A DNA stretch of 64,000 bases from CAYFZO01 sp965223735 (GTDB lineage: Bacteria > Pseudomonadota > Gammaproteobacteria > Poriferisulfidales > Oxydemutatoraceae). Of the stretch, positions 54,943-63,910 are shown piece after piece. Numbering within the stretch: position 1 is the stretch's first letter; every line of letters starts with the position of its first letter. Both the position numbers and the translations under genes were made by a program. The stretch is from positions 930,001-994,000 of the forward strand of contig OZ245010.1 in the NCBI GenBank assembly GCA_965223735.1, given 5' to 3'. The notes under the pieces were generated by a model that saw only the letters and a list, made by a program, of their open reading frames with translations, had not been told where the DNA came from and made no database searches.

Positions 54943-56424
54943 TCAACGCACCACTTTGATCAATTGCCCGGGTTGAGGTTCACCGTCGGGATACATTCCG
55001 TTCAGCAACCGCAACTGCTCCTCGGCGTGGTGCGAAAATCCTGATTGCGCGGCCAGCGAAGCAAAAGTGTCGCCGGGTTTGATGGTCAGCAGAGCGATTC
55101 GGGCCGGTTTTGCCAGATCACGCTCGGCGGCGTTCAGCGGCCGCAGACTGCCCATGGTTTCAAGAAACAATGCGTCATTTTTCGCAAATTCTTCGTCGCT
55201 GCGGCTGCCAGCGCGGAACAGATAGGCTTTCTTTCCGAAAAACACCACCGCGATACGCGCATCCCGCATCCCGTAAGGCGTCTTCATATTGGTCACGACG
55301 GTGTAGCTGTCGAGCGCCGAGCCCGACAGAGCCGAGCCCTGCAAGTCTTTTTTTTTCAGTTTGCGCGCCAGAAATTGCCGGGGCTCCTCCTTGCGGTTCC
55401 GATCTTCGGCGGTGAACGTAATAAAAGAAGTGTCGGCGGTGTTGCGTCCCAGAACGTGAGTCGGCCGGTTGCTGATGAGCCATTCGTCGGGAAAACTGAA
55501 AGTGATATCGAGATCACGATGATAAAATCGCGAATTCCTGATGACGCCCTCTTTCTCTGACGAGCCGAACGTCATGCCTTCGATCTTTTTGAGAAAAATC
55601 CGGGGGTCGTCGGGCAGATAGTCCGCGCTTTTTATTTCTGAAGCCGCGGCGATGACCTCCTTGAGCCGGTCGTCGTTTTTGGGATGGGTCGCAAACACGC
55701 CGTGATAAACATTCGGTTTGCGATTCTGCTCTTTCGCCAGCTGTTTCTCAAATTCTTCCTGCTCCTTGAGCACCTCCAGAACGCCCAGCATTTTTTGCGG
55801 GTCGTGGCCGATCCTCGCGGTGTATTCAGCGCCGAGCCGATCGGCTTCCAACTCCGCCTCGCGACCGTAGCCCCTGATAATGGCGAGGCTCAATATATTG
55901 ACCAGATCACCGGTGTAGCTGTTTCCGCTCGCTCTCACGACAACCTCCGCAAGGATTGAAGCCAGCGTTGACTTGGTGTGCTGACGCACGCCGTGGCGCG
56001 CCGTAACGTGACCGATCTCGTGTGCAATCACGCCCGCGAGTTCGGCCTCCGACTTCATATAGACCATGATGCCGCGCGTGATGTAAATATAGCCGCCCGG
56101 CAACGCAAATGCGTTGATCTGTGGTGAATCAAGCACTGTGAAATGGTAGATTAGGTGGTCTCTGTGACTTGTCTCGGCCAGTTTGTTGCCGAGTTTATTG
56201 ACGTACGCCCGTATCGCCGGGTCGTCATACTCGCCGCCGTACTGGCGCAATATGCTGGGGTGCAGGGATTTGCCGATCTCGAGTTCCTGATCCTCGCTGA
56301 TGAAGACCAGTTCCCTGCTGCCACTGACCGGATTGACGGCGCACGCCGCGAGGCACAACGGCAACAACAGCGACGGCAGAAAATTCCGTATCCGCTTACG
56401 GACAATTGATGATCTCAACAGCAT
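54943..56424 (-). CDS. M48 metalloprotease lipoprotein with LysM-like C-terminus (BepA-like)
   Basis: 493 residues. Lipobox LAAC (Cys28). Zinc site HEIGHVTARHG, with third ligand in AELEADRLGAEY. The middle lacks the TPRs of BepA; the end has a LysM-like ITIKPGDTFASLAAQ...GQLIKVV. Presumably an outer-membrane assembly quality-control protease. Start overlaps the preceding nuclease gene by 29 bp. Confidence 0.88.
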   Translation of the reverse strand: MLLRSSIVRKRIRNFLPSLLLPLCLAACAVNPVSGSRELVFISEDQELEIGKSLHPSILRQYGGEYDDPAIRAYVNKLGNKLAETSHRDHLIYHFTVLDSPQINAFALPGGYIYITRGIMVYMKSEAELAGVIAHEIGHVTARHGVRQHTKSTLASILAEVVVRASGNSYTGDLVNILSLAIIRGYGREAELEADRLGAEYTARIGHDPQKMLGVLEVLKEQEEFEKQLAKEQNRKPNVYHGVFATHPKNDDRLKEVIAAASEIKSADYLPDDPRIFLKKIEGMTFGSSEKEGVIRNSRFYHRDLDITFSFPDEWLISNRPTHVLGRNTADTSFITFTAEDRNRKEEPRQFLARKLKKKDLQGSALSGSALDSYTVVTNMKTPYGMRDARIAVVFFGKKAYLFRAGSRSDEEFAKNDALFLETMGSLRPLNAAERDLAKPARIALLTIKPGDTFASLAAQSGFSHHAEEQLRLLNGMYPDGEPQPGQLIKVVR

Positions 56425-57186
56425 CGGGGTGGCGAATTGTCAACGTTCTGAATGACGACTTGTCATTATAGACCCAACCCCTCGCGATCATGCAGGCGCC
56501 CGAAAAATCAGGCGATAAACTTTCCGCAAGCGGCTTCAGAACGCCGTCGAAGTCGGCACGCCGCATCTTCAGGCGAAAACGCGGTGCGAGTTGAAGGTAA
56601 GTCGTTTTGCGCGTGTTTCTGGTGTGCTTGACACAGCCTTTGACCCGCATGAATCCCCCCCTGTTCACTTCCCTGGCCGCAATCGGGTCAAAATAGCGGT
56701 GCGACCACACGCCGACGGCGGCGGCACGCGCGGCTTGCTCAGCCTGGCGATAACAAAGCCGGTGCTTCAGGTTGGGCGGGAATGTCACCGCGTGCGCAAG
56801 CCCTTCGGCGATGAGTTGTGCGGCGAGGTTGACGCGCGATTCAGAATATAGACGTGCGCGAGCACGCGCCCGTAACGGTCTTTTCTCTCCTCGTCGTACT
56901 CCAAACCGACCCTCCCGGTAACCCGCCGCCGCAAAGCGTCGCGCGCACGCCCGGCGAGCGGCTCGCCGGGCCTGCTCTTGCGCGCGAGCTCGGGCGCGTT
57001 CAGGCCGATGATCCTGACTTTGGCGCCGTTGTCGAGCCACAAAGTGTCGCCGTCGTGGATGTAGCTGACCTGCGCCCAGCGCTCGATCGCCGCAGGCTTG
57101 CAGTCGCCGCCGACGCCCGCGGGAGCTTCATCTGCGGCGCATACCGCGAACAAAAGGCTCAGAAAAAGGATTGATGCGCTTCGCAA
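56396..57186 (-). pseudogene. Exported thermonuclease-like (SNase) gene with a frameshift
   Basis: N-terminal part (probable TTG start 57186; signal LRSASILFLSLLFAVCA) has IHDGDTLWLDNGAKVRIIGL, NAPELARK and YGRVLAHVY, the SNase fold. The frame ends prematurely, but VNLAAQLIAEGLAHAVTFPP and a 140-residue tail continue in another frame to 56396. The junction is a CGCGCG at about 56838-56843; loss of one CG would restore the frame. So either a 2-bp slip, a sequencing error or a switchable gene. Confidence 0.8.
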
Positions 57187-57220
57187 AGGCGAGGCAGGCA
57201 GGAAGAGATTGACGGCGCAC

Positions 57221-57445
57221 TCAGGCAGTTTTACTTTTCTTGCCGTAGCGCCTGCGGAACTTGTCAACCTGCCCCGCGCTCTCAAGGATCTTGTGCTTGC
57301 CGGTATAAAACGGATGGCACGCCGAACACACCTCGACCGTAAGTTTCTCTTCGGCATAAGTCGAACGCACCGCAAAGCGGTTGCCGCAACTACAAGTAAC
57401 TTCAACTTCCCGGTAATCGGGATGAATCCCCGGTTTCACTGTCAT
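57221..57445 (-). CDS. rpmE: 50S ribosomal protein L31
   Basis: 74 residues. GIHPDYREVEVTCSCGNRF and EVCSACHPFYTGKHKI: the zinc-binding CxC...CxxC form used when zinc is plentiful. KFRRRYGKK ends it. First gene of the minus-strand cluster that includes the nuclease, bepA-like and xni genes. Confidence 0.96.
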   Translation of the reverse strand: MTVKPGIHPDYREVEVTCSCGNRFAVRSTYAEEKLTVEVCSACHPFYTGKHKILESAGQVDKFRRRYGKKSKTA

Positions 57446-57504
57446 TCTCCTGTCACAGGGCGCGTATCATACGCAAATCACGCGCGCGTCTCAAGCGCCT
57501 GTAT

Positions 57505-57615
57505 GAAGCCACGCCCTTCGGAACAGAATGGGGCGGATGTTTTGCAGACATGCGGTAGGGCGTCGGGTTGTTGGGTCCCCGCCGCGGTCGCCGGTTGTTA
57601 TCGCAACCCGGATGA
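57505..57615 (-). pseudogene. IS481-type relic E (transposase C-terminus)
   Basis: Minus strand: NNRRPRRGPNNPTPYRMSAK then HPPH and the element end CTTCATACAGG, a decayed version of the tail of relic B. It fills the rpmE-hemW gap (57446-57659), where nothing else is seen. Confidence 0.6.
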
Positions 57616-57659
57616 CCCGGCAGGCAAGCGTTGACCCCCGCAAATCATCTTTAACCAGC

Positions 57660-58883
57660 TCAGGCGCCCCGTACATTTTCGGCTTCATGCAGAGCCAGCG
57701 ACGACATTTCACTTTGATCCGCGCGTGATTGCAGAAAAACGCCCTGAACCTCGTTCAAAAAGCGCATCCCGAGCGGCGTCGCCCGCACCCTGCCGTCGCC
57801 ACGCTCTATCAATCGCCGCGCTTGCAACCCGGCCAGACGCAGTTTCAACACGCCAAAATCCACTTGCGTACGCGCCGTGAACAAAATTTCGTCGAAGCCG
57901 CCGGTCAGGCGCAAGGCGTTCAGCATGAACTCGAACACGGCCTCCTCTTTACCGACGTGTCTGCGCCGTGCGCAAAACGCCCGCGCGGCATAGGCATCCA
58001 GATAGCGGTCCGGATGGCGGCGCTTCTCGAGACGCAAAATACCGCCGTCGGCGAGCGTCAGCTTCGCGTGCGCGCCGCTGCCGACGCCGAGGTAGTCGCC
58101 GAAACGCCAGTAGTTGAGGTTATGGCAACAGCGATGCCCCGGCTGCGCGTAGGCTGACACTTCGTAACGCGCATAGCCCGCATCGCGCAACAGCCCCTGC
58201 GCGTACGTCTCCAGACGCCACGCTGATCCGTCATCGGGCAGTTCGGGCGGCTGTGCGTAAAACAACGTACCGGGTTCAAGCGTCAGTTGATAGTAGGAAA
58301 TATGCTCGGGCTTCAGCGACACAGCCTGCCCAACGTCGGCCACCCCCTGCCCGAAAGTCTGTCCCGGCAAGGCAAACATCAGGTCGAGGTTGACGTTGTC
58401 AAACCCGGCGTCGCGCGCCATCTCAAAAGCCGCCTGCGCCTCGCGCGCGTCGTGCACCCGGCCGAGACGGCGCAACATATCGTTGTCAAAACTTTGCACG
58501 CCGAGCGAAAGACGATTGACACCGGCTTGTCTGAACGCCGCAAACTTTTCGGCATCGGCGCTGTCGGGGTTGGCCTCAAGCGTGATCTCGACGTCCGCCA
58601 CCAGCGGCAGTCGCGCGCGCACTCCGTCGAGTATGGACGCGATCGCTTCGGCGCTGAAAAGGCTCGGCGTGCCGCCGCCGATAAAAACGCTGATGACTTC
58701 GCGCCCCCGCAAATAAGACAGATCACATTCGAGGTCGGCGAGCAACGCCTGAACGTACTGTGCTTCCGGCGGCGCCTGCCGCACCGCGTAGGAATTGAAG
58801 TCGCAATACGGGCACTTGCGCTCACACCAGGGCGCGTGAATGTAAAGGGAGATCGGCGGCGCGTCGGTCACAAACTCCGCCAT
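57660..58883 (-). CDS. hemW: Haem chaperone / radical SAM protein HemW
   Basis: 407 residues from ATG 58883, which overlaps the rdgB stop. CERKCPYCDFNSYAV carries the CxxxCxxC cluster; FIGGGTPSLFSAEAI and NRLSLGVQSFDNDML are radical-SAM motifs. The HemW lineage binds haem rather than oxidising coproporphyrinogen. Part of the rph-rdgB-hemW operon. Confidence 0.93.
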   Translation of the reverse strand: MAEFVTDAPPISLYIHAPWCERKCPYCDFNSYAVRQAPPEAQYVQALLADLECDLSYLRGREVISVFIGGGTPSLFSAEAIASILDGVRARLPLVADVEITLEANPDSADAEKFAAFRQAGVNRLSLGVQSFDNDMLRRLGRVHDAREAQAAFEMARDAGFDNVNLDLMFALPGQTFGQGVADVGQAVSLKPEHISYYQLTLEPGTLFYAQPPELPDDGSAWRLETYAQGLLRDAGYARYEVSAYAQPGHRCCHNLNYWRFGDYLGVGSGAHAKLTLADGGILRLEKRRHPDRYLDAYAARAFCARRRHVGKEEAVFEFMLNALRLTGGFDEILFTARTQVDFGVLKLRLAGLQARRLIERGDGRVRATPLGMRFLNEVQGVFLQSRADQSEMSSLALHEAENVRGA

Positions 58884-58884
58884 G

Positions 58885-59496
58885 TCAACCGTCAAGACGC
58901 CCGGCGAGCAGGTTGCGCAAACGCGCAAACGCTTGTGCCCGATGACTGATCAGGTTCTTCGTCGCGGGCGAAAGTTCGGCCGCGGTGCAGCCATGTTCAA
59001 CGACGAAGAAAACCGGGTCGTATCCGAATCCATTTCTGCCCCGCGGCGACTTCACCAGACGGCCTTCCCAAACCGCCCCGGCGACCAGAACCTGATCGTC
59101 ATCGGGCTCCATATAAACGGCGGCACAATGAAACCGCGCATTGAGTTGATCCTCGGCAAACGGCTCGATGCGCTCGAGCAGCAACTTGAGATTGTCAGCG
59201 TCATTTGCATTGTCGCCGGCATAGCGCGCCGAGCGCACGCCCGGCTCTCCGCCGAGCACATCGACTTCGAGGCCGGAATCTTCGGCAATCACCGCCAACC
59301 CCGTGCGTTCACACGCATAACGCGCCTTGATCATCGCGTTTTCAGAAAAACCGGCGCCGTTCTCGGGCGGCGTTTGCAGGCCGAAATCACTCTGCGGGCG
59401 GACTTCAAGCCCGAACCCGTCGAGCACCGCGGCGATCTCAGCCAATTTATTCCGGTTTGAACTCGCCAGAACAACTTCTTTGGCGGCAGCGTTCAT
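58885..59496 (-). CDS. rdgB: Non-canonical purine NTP pyrophosphatase (RdgB/HAM1)
   Basis: 203 residues. LASSNRNKLAEIAAVL, IAEDSGLEVDVLGGEPGVRS and GRNGFGYDPVF are the family motifs. Removes dITP, ITP and XTP. Start overlaps rph by 4 bp; HemW start overlaps its stop. Confidence 0.96.
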   Translation of the reverse strand: MNAAAKEVVLASSNRNKLAEIAAVLDGFGLEVRPQSDFGLQTPPENGAGFSENAMIKARYACERTGLAVIAEDSGLEVDVLGGEPGVRSARYAGDNANDADNLKLLLERIEPFAEDQLNARFHCAAVYMEPDDDQVLVAGAVWEGRLVKSPRGRNGFGYDPVFFVVEHGCTAAELSPATKNLISHRAQAFARLRNLLAGRLDG

Positions 59497-60209
59497 TGCG
59501 CCAACACTTCGCGTTGCAGTTGAATAATGACCTGCGTGCCGTCGCGCGCGAGCTCGAGCATCGCGTCAAGTTCGTCGCGGCGGAATGCGTGCCCCTCGGC
59601 GGTTCCCTGGATCTCGACGAATTGCCCCGCTTCGTTCATCACGACGTTCATGTCGGTCTCGGCGTTGCTATCTTCGCAGTAGTCGAGATCAAGCACCGGC
59701 TTGCCTTCGCAAATGCCGACCGACACCGCGGCCACCGCGCCGTGAAGGGGATTTTTGTTCAGCGTGGAACGCCTGAGCATCGAGGTCACCGCATCGTGCA
59801 GGGCGACAAAAGCGCCGCTGACGGCAGCCGTGCGCGTGCCGCCGTCCGCCTGCAGCACGTCGCAGTCGAGCACGATCGTGCGCTCGCCCAGCGCCTCGAG
59901 GTCCATCACCGACCGCAACGCGCGCCCGATCAGGCGCTGAATCTCGACCACGCGCCCCTGCTGGCGTCCCCTGACCGCTTCGCGTTGCGTGCGCGTGTGG
60001 GTGGCACGCGGCAACATGCCGTACTCGGCGGTCACCCAGCCCTTCCCGCTGCCTTTCAGGAAAGCCGGGACGCGCTCGTCAACGCTGGCGGTACAAAGCA
60101 CGCGCGTACGCCCGAACTCGGTCAGAACCGATCCTTCGGCGTATTCAGTGTACGCGCGAGTAAAACGGATCGCGCGTAACTCGCCGTCTCCTCGGTTGTC
60201 CTTTCTCAT
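59493..60209 (-). CDS. rph: Ribonuclease PH
   Basis: 238 residues. FTRAYTEYAEGSVLTEFGRT, KGWVTAEYGMLPRATHTR and DCDVLQADGGTRTAAVSGA are RNase PH motifs with the phosphate-binding Arg. 3' trimming of tRNA. Divergent from the yicC homologue, an arrangement conserved in gammaproteobacteria. Confidence 0.97.
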   Translation of the reverse strand: MRKDNRGDGELRAIRFTRAYTEYAEGSVLTEFGRTRVLCTASVDERVPAFLKGSGKGWVTAEYGMLPRATHTRTQREAVRGRQQGRVVEIQRLIGRALRSVMDLEALGERTIVLDCDVLQADGGTRTAAVSGAFVALHDAVTSMLRRSTLNKNPLHGAVAAVSVGICEGKPVLDLDYCEDSNAETDMNVVMNEAGQFVEIQGTAEGHAFRRDELDAMLELARDGTQVIIQLQREVLAQ

Positions 60210-60284
60210 GGGTTGGGAATAATCAGGTTCAAGTTTTACTGTATAGTCTCAATTATACGGAACTTAGGCTGGAGCGGGTACACC

Positions 60285-61172
60285 ATGACCTGCAGCATGA
60301 CGGCATTCGCCAGAAAAGAACGCCCCACGGAATTCGGCATTCTCAGTTGCGAAATCAAAACGGTCAACCACCGCTATCTCGACGTGTCGGTGCGCACGGC
60401 GGAACCGGCGAGGAAGTCGGAGCCGGACATCGTGAAAAAAGTGCGCGGGAGACTTGCACGCGGACGGGTTGAATGTTTTTTCAACGTGCAAAGAAATGAC
60501 ACCGGGGCAACGCCGGGGGTGAATATGCAGGCACTCGCCGCGCTGGCGGAAGAAATGCACAAGACCCGGGATAAACTGCACGACGCGAAAATTGAAACGA
60601 CGCCGGTTTCGGTGATTGAGGTGATGAAATGGCCGGGTATCATCAATGCCGACGAACCCGACGCCGAGCGAATGCACGAAAGCGTAATGCAATTACTCGA
60701 CACGACGCTTGATGATCTGATCGACGGCCGGCGTGAAGAAGGAATGAGATTGCAGGAGTTCATACTCGAGCATTGCGGCCAACTGGAAAAGATCATCGCG
60801 CAGTTGCGTGAACGCTATCCGCAGGCGCTTGCCGAGATGCGTGAAAAGCTCAACCGCCGCCTCGCTGAAATGAACCTCGAAATCGACCCAGAGCGCTTGG
60901 CGCAGGAAGCGGCGCTGCTGGCACAAAAGTTTTATATCGGCGCCGACATAACGGAAGAGATTGACCGCTGCGCGAGTCATACGCAGGAACTGAAAGCCGT
61001 CTTCAAACGCAAGGAGCCGATAGGCAGACGGCTCGATTTTTTGATGCAGGAATTGAACCGCGAAGTGAATACTATATCCTCGAAGTCCGCCGATATCGCA
61101 ACGACGCATTCGATGGTTGAAACCAAAGTCCTGATTGAAAAAATGCGCGAACAGATCCAGAACATAGAATAA
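60285..61172 (+). CDS. yicC: YicC/YloC family endoribonuclease
   Basis: 295 residues from ATG 60285 (72 bp inside a longer frame; GGAG precedes). MTAFARKE, IKTVNHRYLDVSVR and the C-terminal PIGRRLDFLMQELNREVNT with SKSADI are diagnostic. Recently described as an RNA-degrading endoribonuclease. Next gene follows by 12 bp. Confidence 0.94.
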   Translation: MTCSMTAFARKERPTEFGILSCEIKTVNHRYLDVSVRTAEPARKSEPDIVKKVRGRLARGRVECFFNVQRNDTGATPGVNMQALAALAEEMHKTRDKLHDAKIETTPVSVIEVMKWPGIINADEPDAERMHESVMQLLDTTLDDLIDGRREEGMRLQEFILEHCGQLEKIIAQLRERYPQALAEMREKLNRRLAEMNLEIDPERLAQEAALLAQKFYIGADITEEIDRCASHTQELKAVFKRKEPIGRRLDFLMQELNREVNTISSKSADIATTHSMVETKVLIEKMREQIQNIE

Positions 61173-61184
61173 GCCGAAATCAAC

Positions 61185-61676
61185 ATGAGCACGGAAAAAG
61201 TCATCATACTCGCGACCGGCGGCACTTTTGACAAAGTGTATTACGACGCCCTGAGCGACTACCGGATCGGCGACCCGCAGGCTTCAAAGATCCTGGAGCA
61301 GGCCGGCGTCGGCTTTGACTACGACGTCGAGACGTTGATCCGAAAGGACAGCCTCGACATCACCGACGACGACCAGCGTCGGATCAGGGAATGGGTTGAG
61401 ACCAACGAAAACAGGCGCTTCGTGATCACACACGGCACCGACACCATGGTCGAAACCGCAAAAGCGCTGGGCACGCCGTCCGGAAAAACCATCGTGTTGA
61501 CCGGCGCGATGCAACCCGCACGGTTCAAAAACACCGACGCCGACTTCAATCTCGGCTTCGCGCTCGGCGCCGCACAGTCGTTGCCGGCGGGCGTGTATAT
61601 CGCCATGCACGGACGGATTTTCACGCCCGACAAGGTGGCAAAAAACCGGAACGCGGGGCGATTTGAAAGTCAATAA
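61185..61676 (+). CDS. Short asparaginase N-domain protein
   Basis: 163 residues. ILATGGTFDKVYYD and FVITHGTDTMVETAKAL contain the two Thr-based active-site motifs of the asparaginase family; HGRIFTPDKV ends the N-domain. The C-terminal half found in full asparaginases is absent; such short forms occur as a family of their own. Likely in an operon with yicC. Confidence 0.87.
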   Translation: MSTEKVIILATGGTFDKVYYDALSDYRIGDPQASKILEQAGVGFDYDVETLIRKDSLDITDDDQRRIREWVETNENRRFVITHGTDTMVETAKALGTPSGKTIVLTGAMQPARFKNTDADFNLGFALGAAQSLPAGVYIAMHGRIFTPDKVAKNRNAGRFESQ

Positions 61677-61728
61677 CCGCGGTTTGTCCCTGCCGGCGCC
61701 CTGGACTGTTCTCCGCACGGTACGCAAA

Positions 61729-61757
61729 CTTGAAATCCGCCCGGGCACCCCTATATA
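61729..61757 (+). promoter_or_regulatory. Sigma-32 heat-shock promoter
   Basis: CTTGAAA (61729-61735), then 12 bp, then CCCCTATAT (61748-61756): close to the sigma-32 consensus CTTGAA-N13-17-CCCCATnT. It lies 43 bp upstream of the hsp20 start. Confidence 0.85.
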
Positions 61758-61760
61758 GAA

Positions 61761-61777
61761 CCTGTGAAGATACAGGC
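61761..61777 (+). promoter_or_regulatory. Hairpin in the hsp20 5' leader, possible RNA thermometer
   Basis: CCTGT and ACAGG flank GAAGAT in the short leader, before AAGGAGG (61788-61794). It could tune translation with temperature, but the stem does not cover the Shine-Dalgarno, so this is weak. Confidence 0.3.
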
Positions 61778-61799
61778 GCATTAATCAAGGAGGTGCACA

Positions 61800-62210
61800 A
61801 TGTACTTGACACAATATGATCCCGCTTTCAACCTGGCCCGCTACTTGTGGGATCCGGTGACTTCACCGAAGGCTGAACGGTCTCTGGCGCCGACCGCCGA
61901 CGTCATTGAAAAAGACTCGGAATGGCTGTTCCGGGTGGATATGCCGGGTGTCGAGAAAGGCGACATCGACATCCAACTCGACGGCGATCAACTGGTTGTT
62001 TCAGGAAGACGGCACGAGCACACCGAAGAGAAAAAAGACGGCTACACCTACATCGAGAGGGTGGACGGCATTCTCGAAAGGCGCTTCGTGCTGCCGGAAA
62101 CCGCGCATCGTGACAGGATTAGCGCAAAAACCAAAAACGGCGTCCTCGAGATCCATGTCGAAAAGCAGCCGGAGGTGAAACCCCGTAAAATCTCGGTGGA
62201 AGAGCACTAA
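61800..62210 (+). CDS. Small heat-shock protein (Hsp20/IbpA family)
   Basis: 136 residues. Alpha-crystallin domain: PTADVIEKDSEWLFRVDMPG, GDIDIQLDGDQLVVSGRRHE, GILERRFVLPE and KNGVLEIHVEKQPE. ATP-independent holdase for unfolding proteins. Driven by a sigma-32 promoter, ended by an intrinsic terminator, and followed by degP; both belong to protein-stress control. Confidence 0.95.
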   Translation: MYLTQYDPAFNLARYLWDPVTSPKAERSLAPTADVIEKDSEWLFRVDMPGVEKGDIDIQLDGDQLVVSGRRHEHTEEKKDGYTYIERVDGILERRFVLPETAHRDRISAKTKNGVLEIHVEKQPEVKPRKISVEEH

Positions 62211-62240
62211 GATACGGCTTTCCACCGACGCCGGAAAATT

Positions 62241-62272
62241 GCTGTGGCGGCTTTCCGCCACGGCGTTTTTTT
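62241..62272 (+). terminator. Rho-independent terminator after hsp20
   Basis: GTGGCGG and CCGCCAC with a CTTT loop form a GC-rich stem (extendable to 10 bp), followed by GGCG and seven T (62266-62272). Confidence 0.92.
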
Positions 62273-62285
62273 AGTATCCGCAAAT

Positions 62286-63671
62286 ATGAAACAGACGCCG
62301 CACAATTCAGACCGGCGGTCGCGAACGGCATCCGCGCTGATCGCGGGCGCCTCGCTGCTGGGCCTGAGCATCACTTCAGGCGCCGCGCCGACCGGATTGC
62401 TGCACGGAACACCAACGCTCGCACCGATGCTCGAAAAAGTCCTGCCGGCGGTCGTACACGTCGAAACCGAAGCAACGATCCTGGTCTCCCGGCGATTGCC
62501 CTTCGGCGATCCGTTCTTCGAGCGCTTTTTCGGCGCACCTCCCCCGCAGCAGCAGAGAAAACGCGGCGGGTTCGGTTCGGGCGTGATCATTGACGCCGAA
62601 AAGGGACACGTCATCACCAACAACCACGTGGTCGCAAAAGCCGACAACGTCATCGTCTCCCTTTCCGACGGGAGACGCTTTGAAGCCGAAGTGATCGGCG
62701 CGGATCCGGATACCGACGTCGCAATCCTCAGAATTGAGGCCGACGACCTGACGGAAATCAACATCGGCGACTCCGCCCGATTGAAGGTCGGTGATTTTGT
62801 CGTTGCGATCGGCAACCCCTTCGGCCTCGGGCAGAGCGTAACCTCGGGCATCGTCAGCGCGCTTGGGCGGAGCGGCCTCGGGATTGAGTCCTACGAGGAC
62901 TTCATACAGACCGACGCCCCGATCAATCCGGGCAATTCCGGCGGCGCACTGATAGACCTCACCGGCAACCTGATCGGCATCAACACTGCAATTCTCGGAC
63001 CCCACGGAGGCAATATCGGCATCGGCTTTGCAATCCCGATCAACATGGCGATGGAAATCGCCGAACAATTGTTCGAGTTCGGCGAGGTTAAACGCGGCCT
63101 TCTCGGCGTTTCAATCCAGACGCTCACACCCGATCTCGCAAAGGCTTTCGACACGAAACGCGACTACGGCGTCGTCATCACCATGATTTCTCCCGACTCT
63201 CCGGCTGAAAGAGCCGATCTTCAGGTCGGAGACATCGTGCTGTCGATCAACGGCAAGGCGACGAAAACCGTCGCCGACATAAGAAACTTCATCGGGTTGC
63301 TCAGAGTCGGTTCAGAAATCTCGCTCGAGGTGCTCCGCGGCAAGCGCAAAATGAAAGTTGCAGCGGTTATCGAGGAGCGCAAAAGAACGACGATCGAAGG
63401 CGCCAAACTGGACAAGCGTCTCAGCGGCACGCTGATGCAGGTAGTCGAAACCGACGACGACGGACTGAACGGAAGCGCGGTACTCGTCAAAAAGATCAAG
63501 CCCGACAGCCCGGCCTACAGACAAGGCCTGCGCGAAGACGACCTGATCCTGGCGGTGAACAAGCACAGAGTCGAAAACTTCGGCGATTTCCGACAGGCGA
63601 TCGTCGCCGGACGGCCGACCCTGCTGAGACTCCACCGCGAACGGCGCAGTTTGTTTCTTGTGCTGAAATAA
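62286..63671 (+). CDS. Periplasmic serine protease DegP/DegQ (HtrA)
   Basis: 461 residues from ATG 62286, which lies after the terminator. Signal-like N-terminus (ALIAGASLLGLSITSGA). Catalytic triad: His in HVITNNHVV, Asp in DPDTDVAIL, Ser in NPGNSGGAL. Two PDZ domains (GLLGVSIQTLTPDLAKA; SPAYRQGLREDDLILAVN). Envelope protein quality control. Confidence 0.95.
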   Translation: MKQTPHNSDRRSRTASALIAGASLLGLSITSGAAPTGLLHGTPTLAPMLEKVLPAVVHVETEATILVSRRLPFGDPFFERFFGAPPPQQQRKRGGFGSGVIIDAEKGHVITNNHVVAKADNVIVSLSDGRRFEAEVIGADPDTDVAILRIEADDLTEINIGDSARLKVGDFVVAIGNPFGLGQSVTSGIVSALGRSGLGIESYEDFIQTDAPINPGNSGGALIDLTGNLIGINTAILGPHGGNIGIGFAIPINMAMEIAEQLFEFGEVKRGLLGVSIQTLTPDLAKAFDTKRDYGVVITMISPDSPAERADLQVGDIVLSINGKATKTVADIRNFIGLLRVGSEISLEVLRGKRKMKVAAVIEERKRTTIEGAKLDKRLSGTLMQVVETDDDGLNGSAVLVKKIKPDSPAYRQGLREDDLILAVNKHRVENFGDFRQAIVAGRPTLLRLHRERRSLFLVLK

Positions 63672-63678
63672 ATACGGA

Positions 63679-63906
63679 TCAGCCGCCCGTCACCGGCGGA
63701 AAAAAAGCAACCTCGTCGCCGTCTCCAACCCGCGTGTCGGCTTGCGCATATTCATGATTGACGGCGCATAAAATGTCGCCGAGCGGCTTGCCTCCCGTCG
63801 CCGTACGCCACACGTCGCCGACGGTCTGTAACGCCGCAACGTCAAATGCATCCCCGGCTCTGCCCATCTCCTCTCTGAGGCTCGCAAAATACTTGACGGT
63901 GATCAT
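63679..63906 (-). CDS. moaD: Molybdopterin synthase sulfur-carrier subunit
   Basis: 75 residues, beta-grasp. ITVKYFASLREEMGRA, DEVAFFPPVTGG with the C-terminal Gly-Gly that is thiocarboxylated. Start preceded by GAGGAG. Convergent with degP. No moaE seen before the edge. Confidence 0.9.
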   Translation of the reverse strand: MITVKYFASLREEMGRAGDAFDVAALQTVGDVWRTATGGKPLGDILCAVNHEYAQADTRVGDGDEVAFFPPVTGG

Positions 63907-63910
63907 TCAC

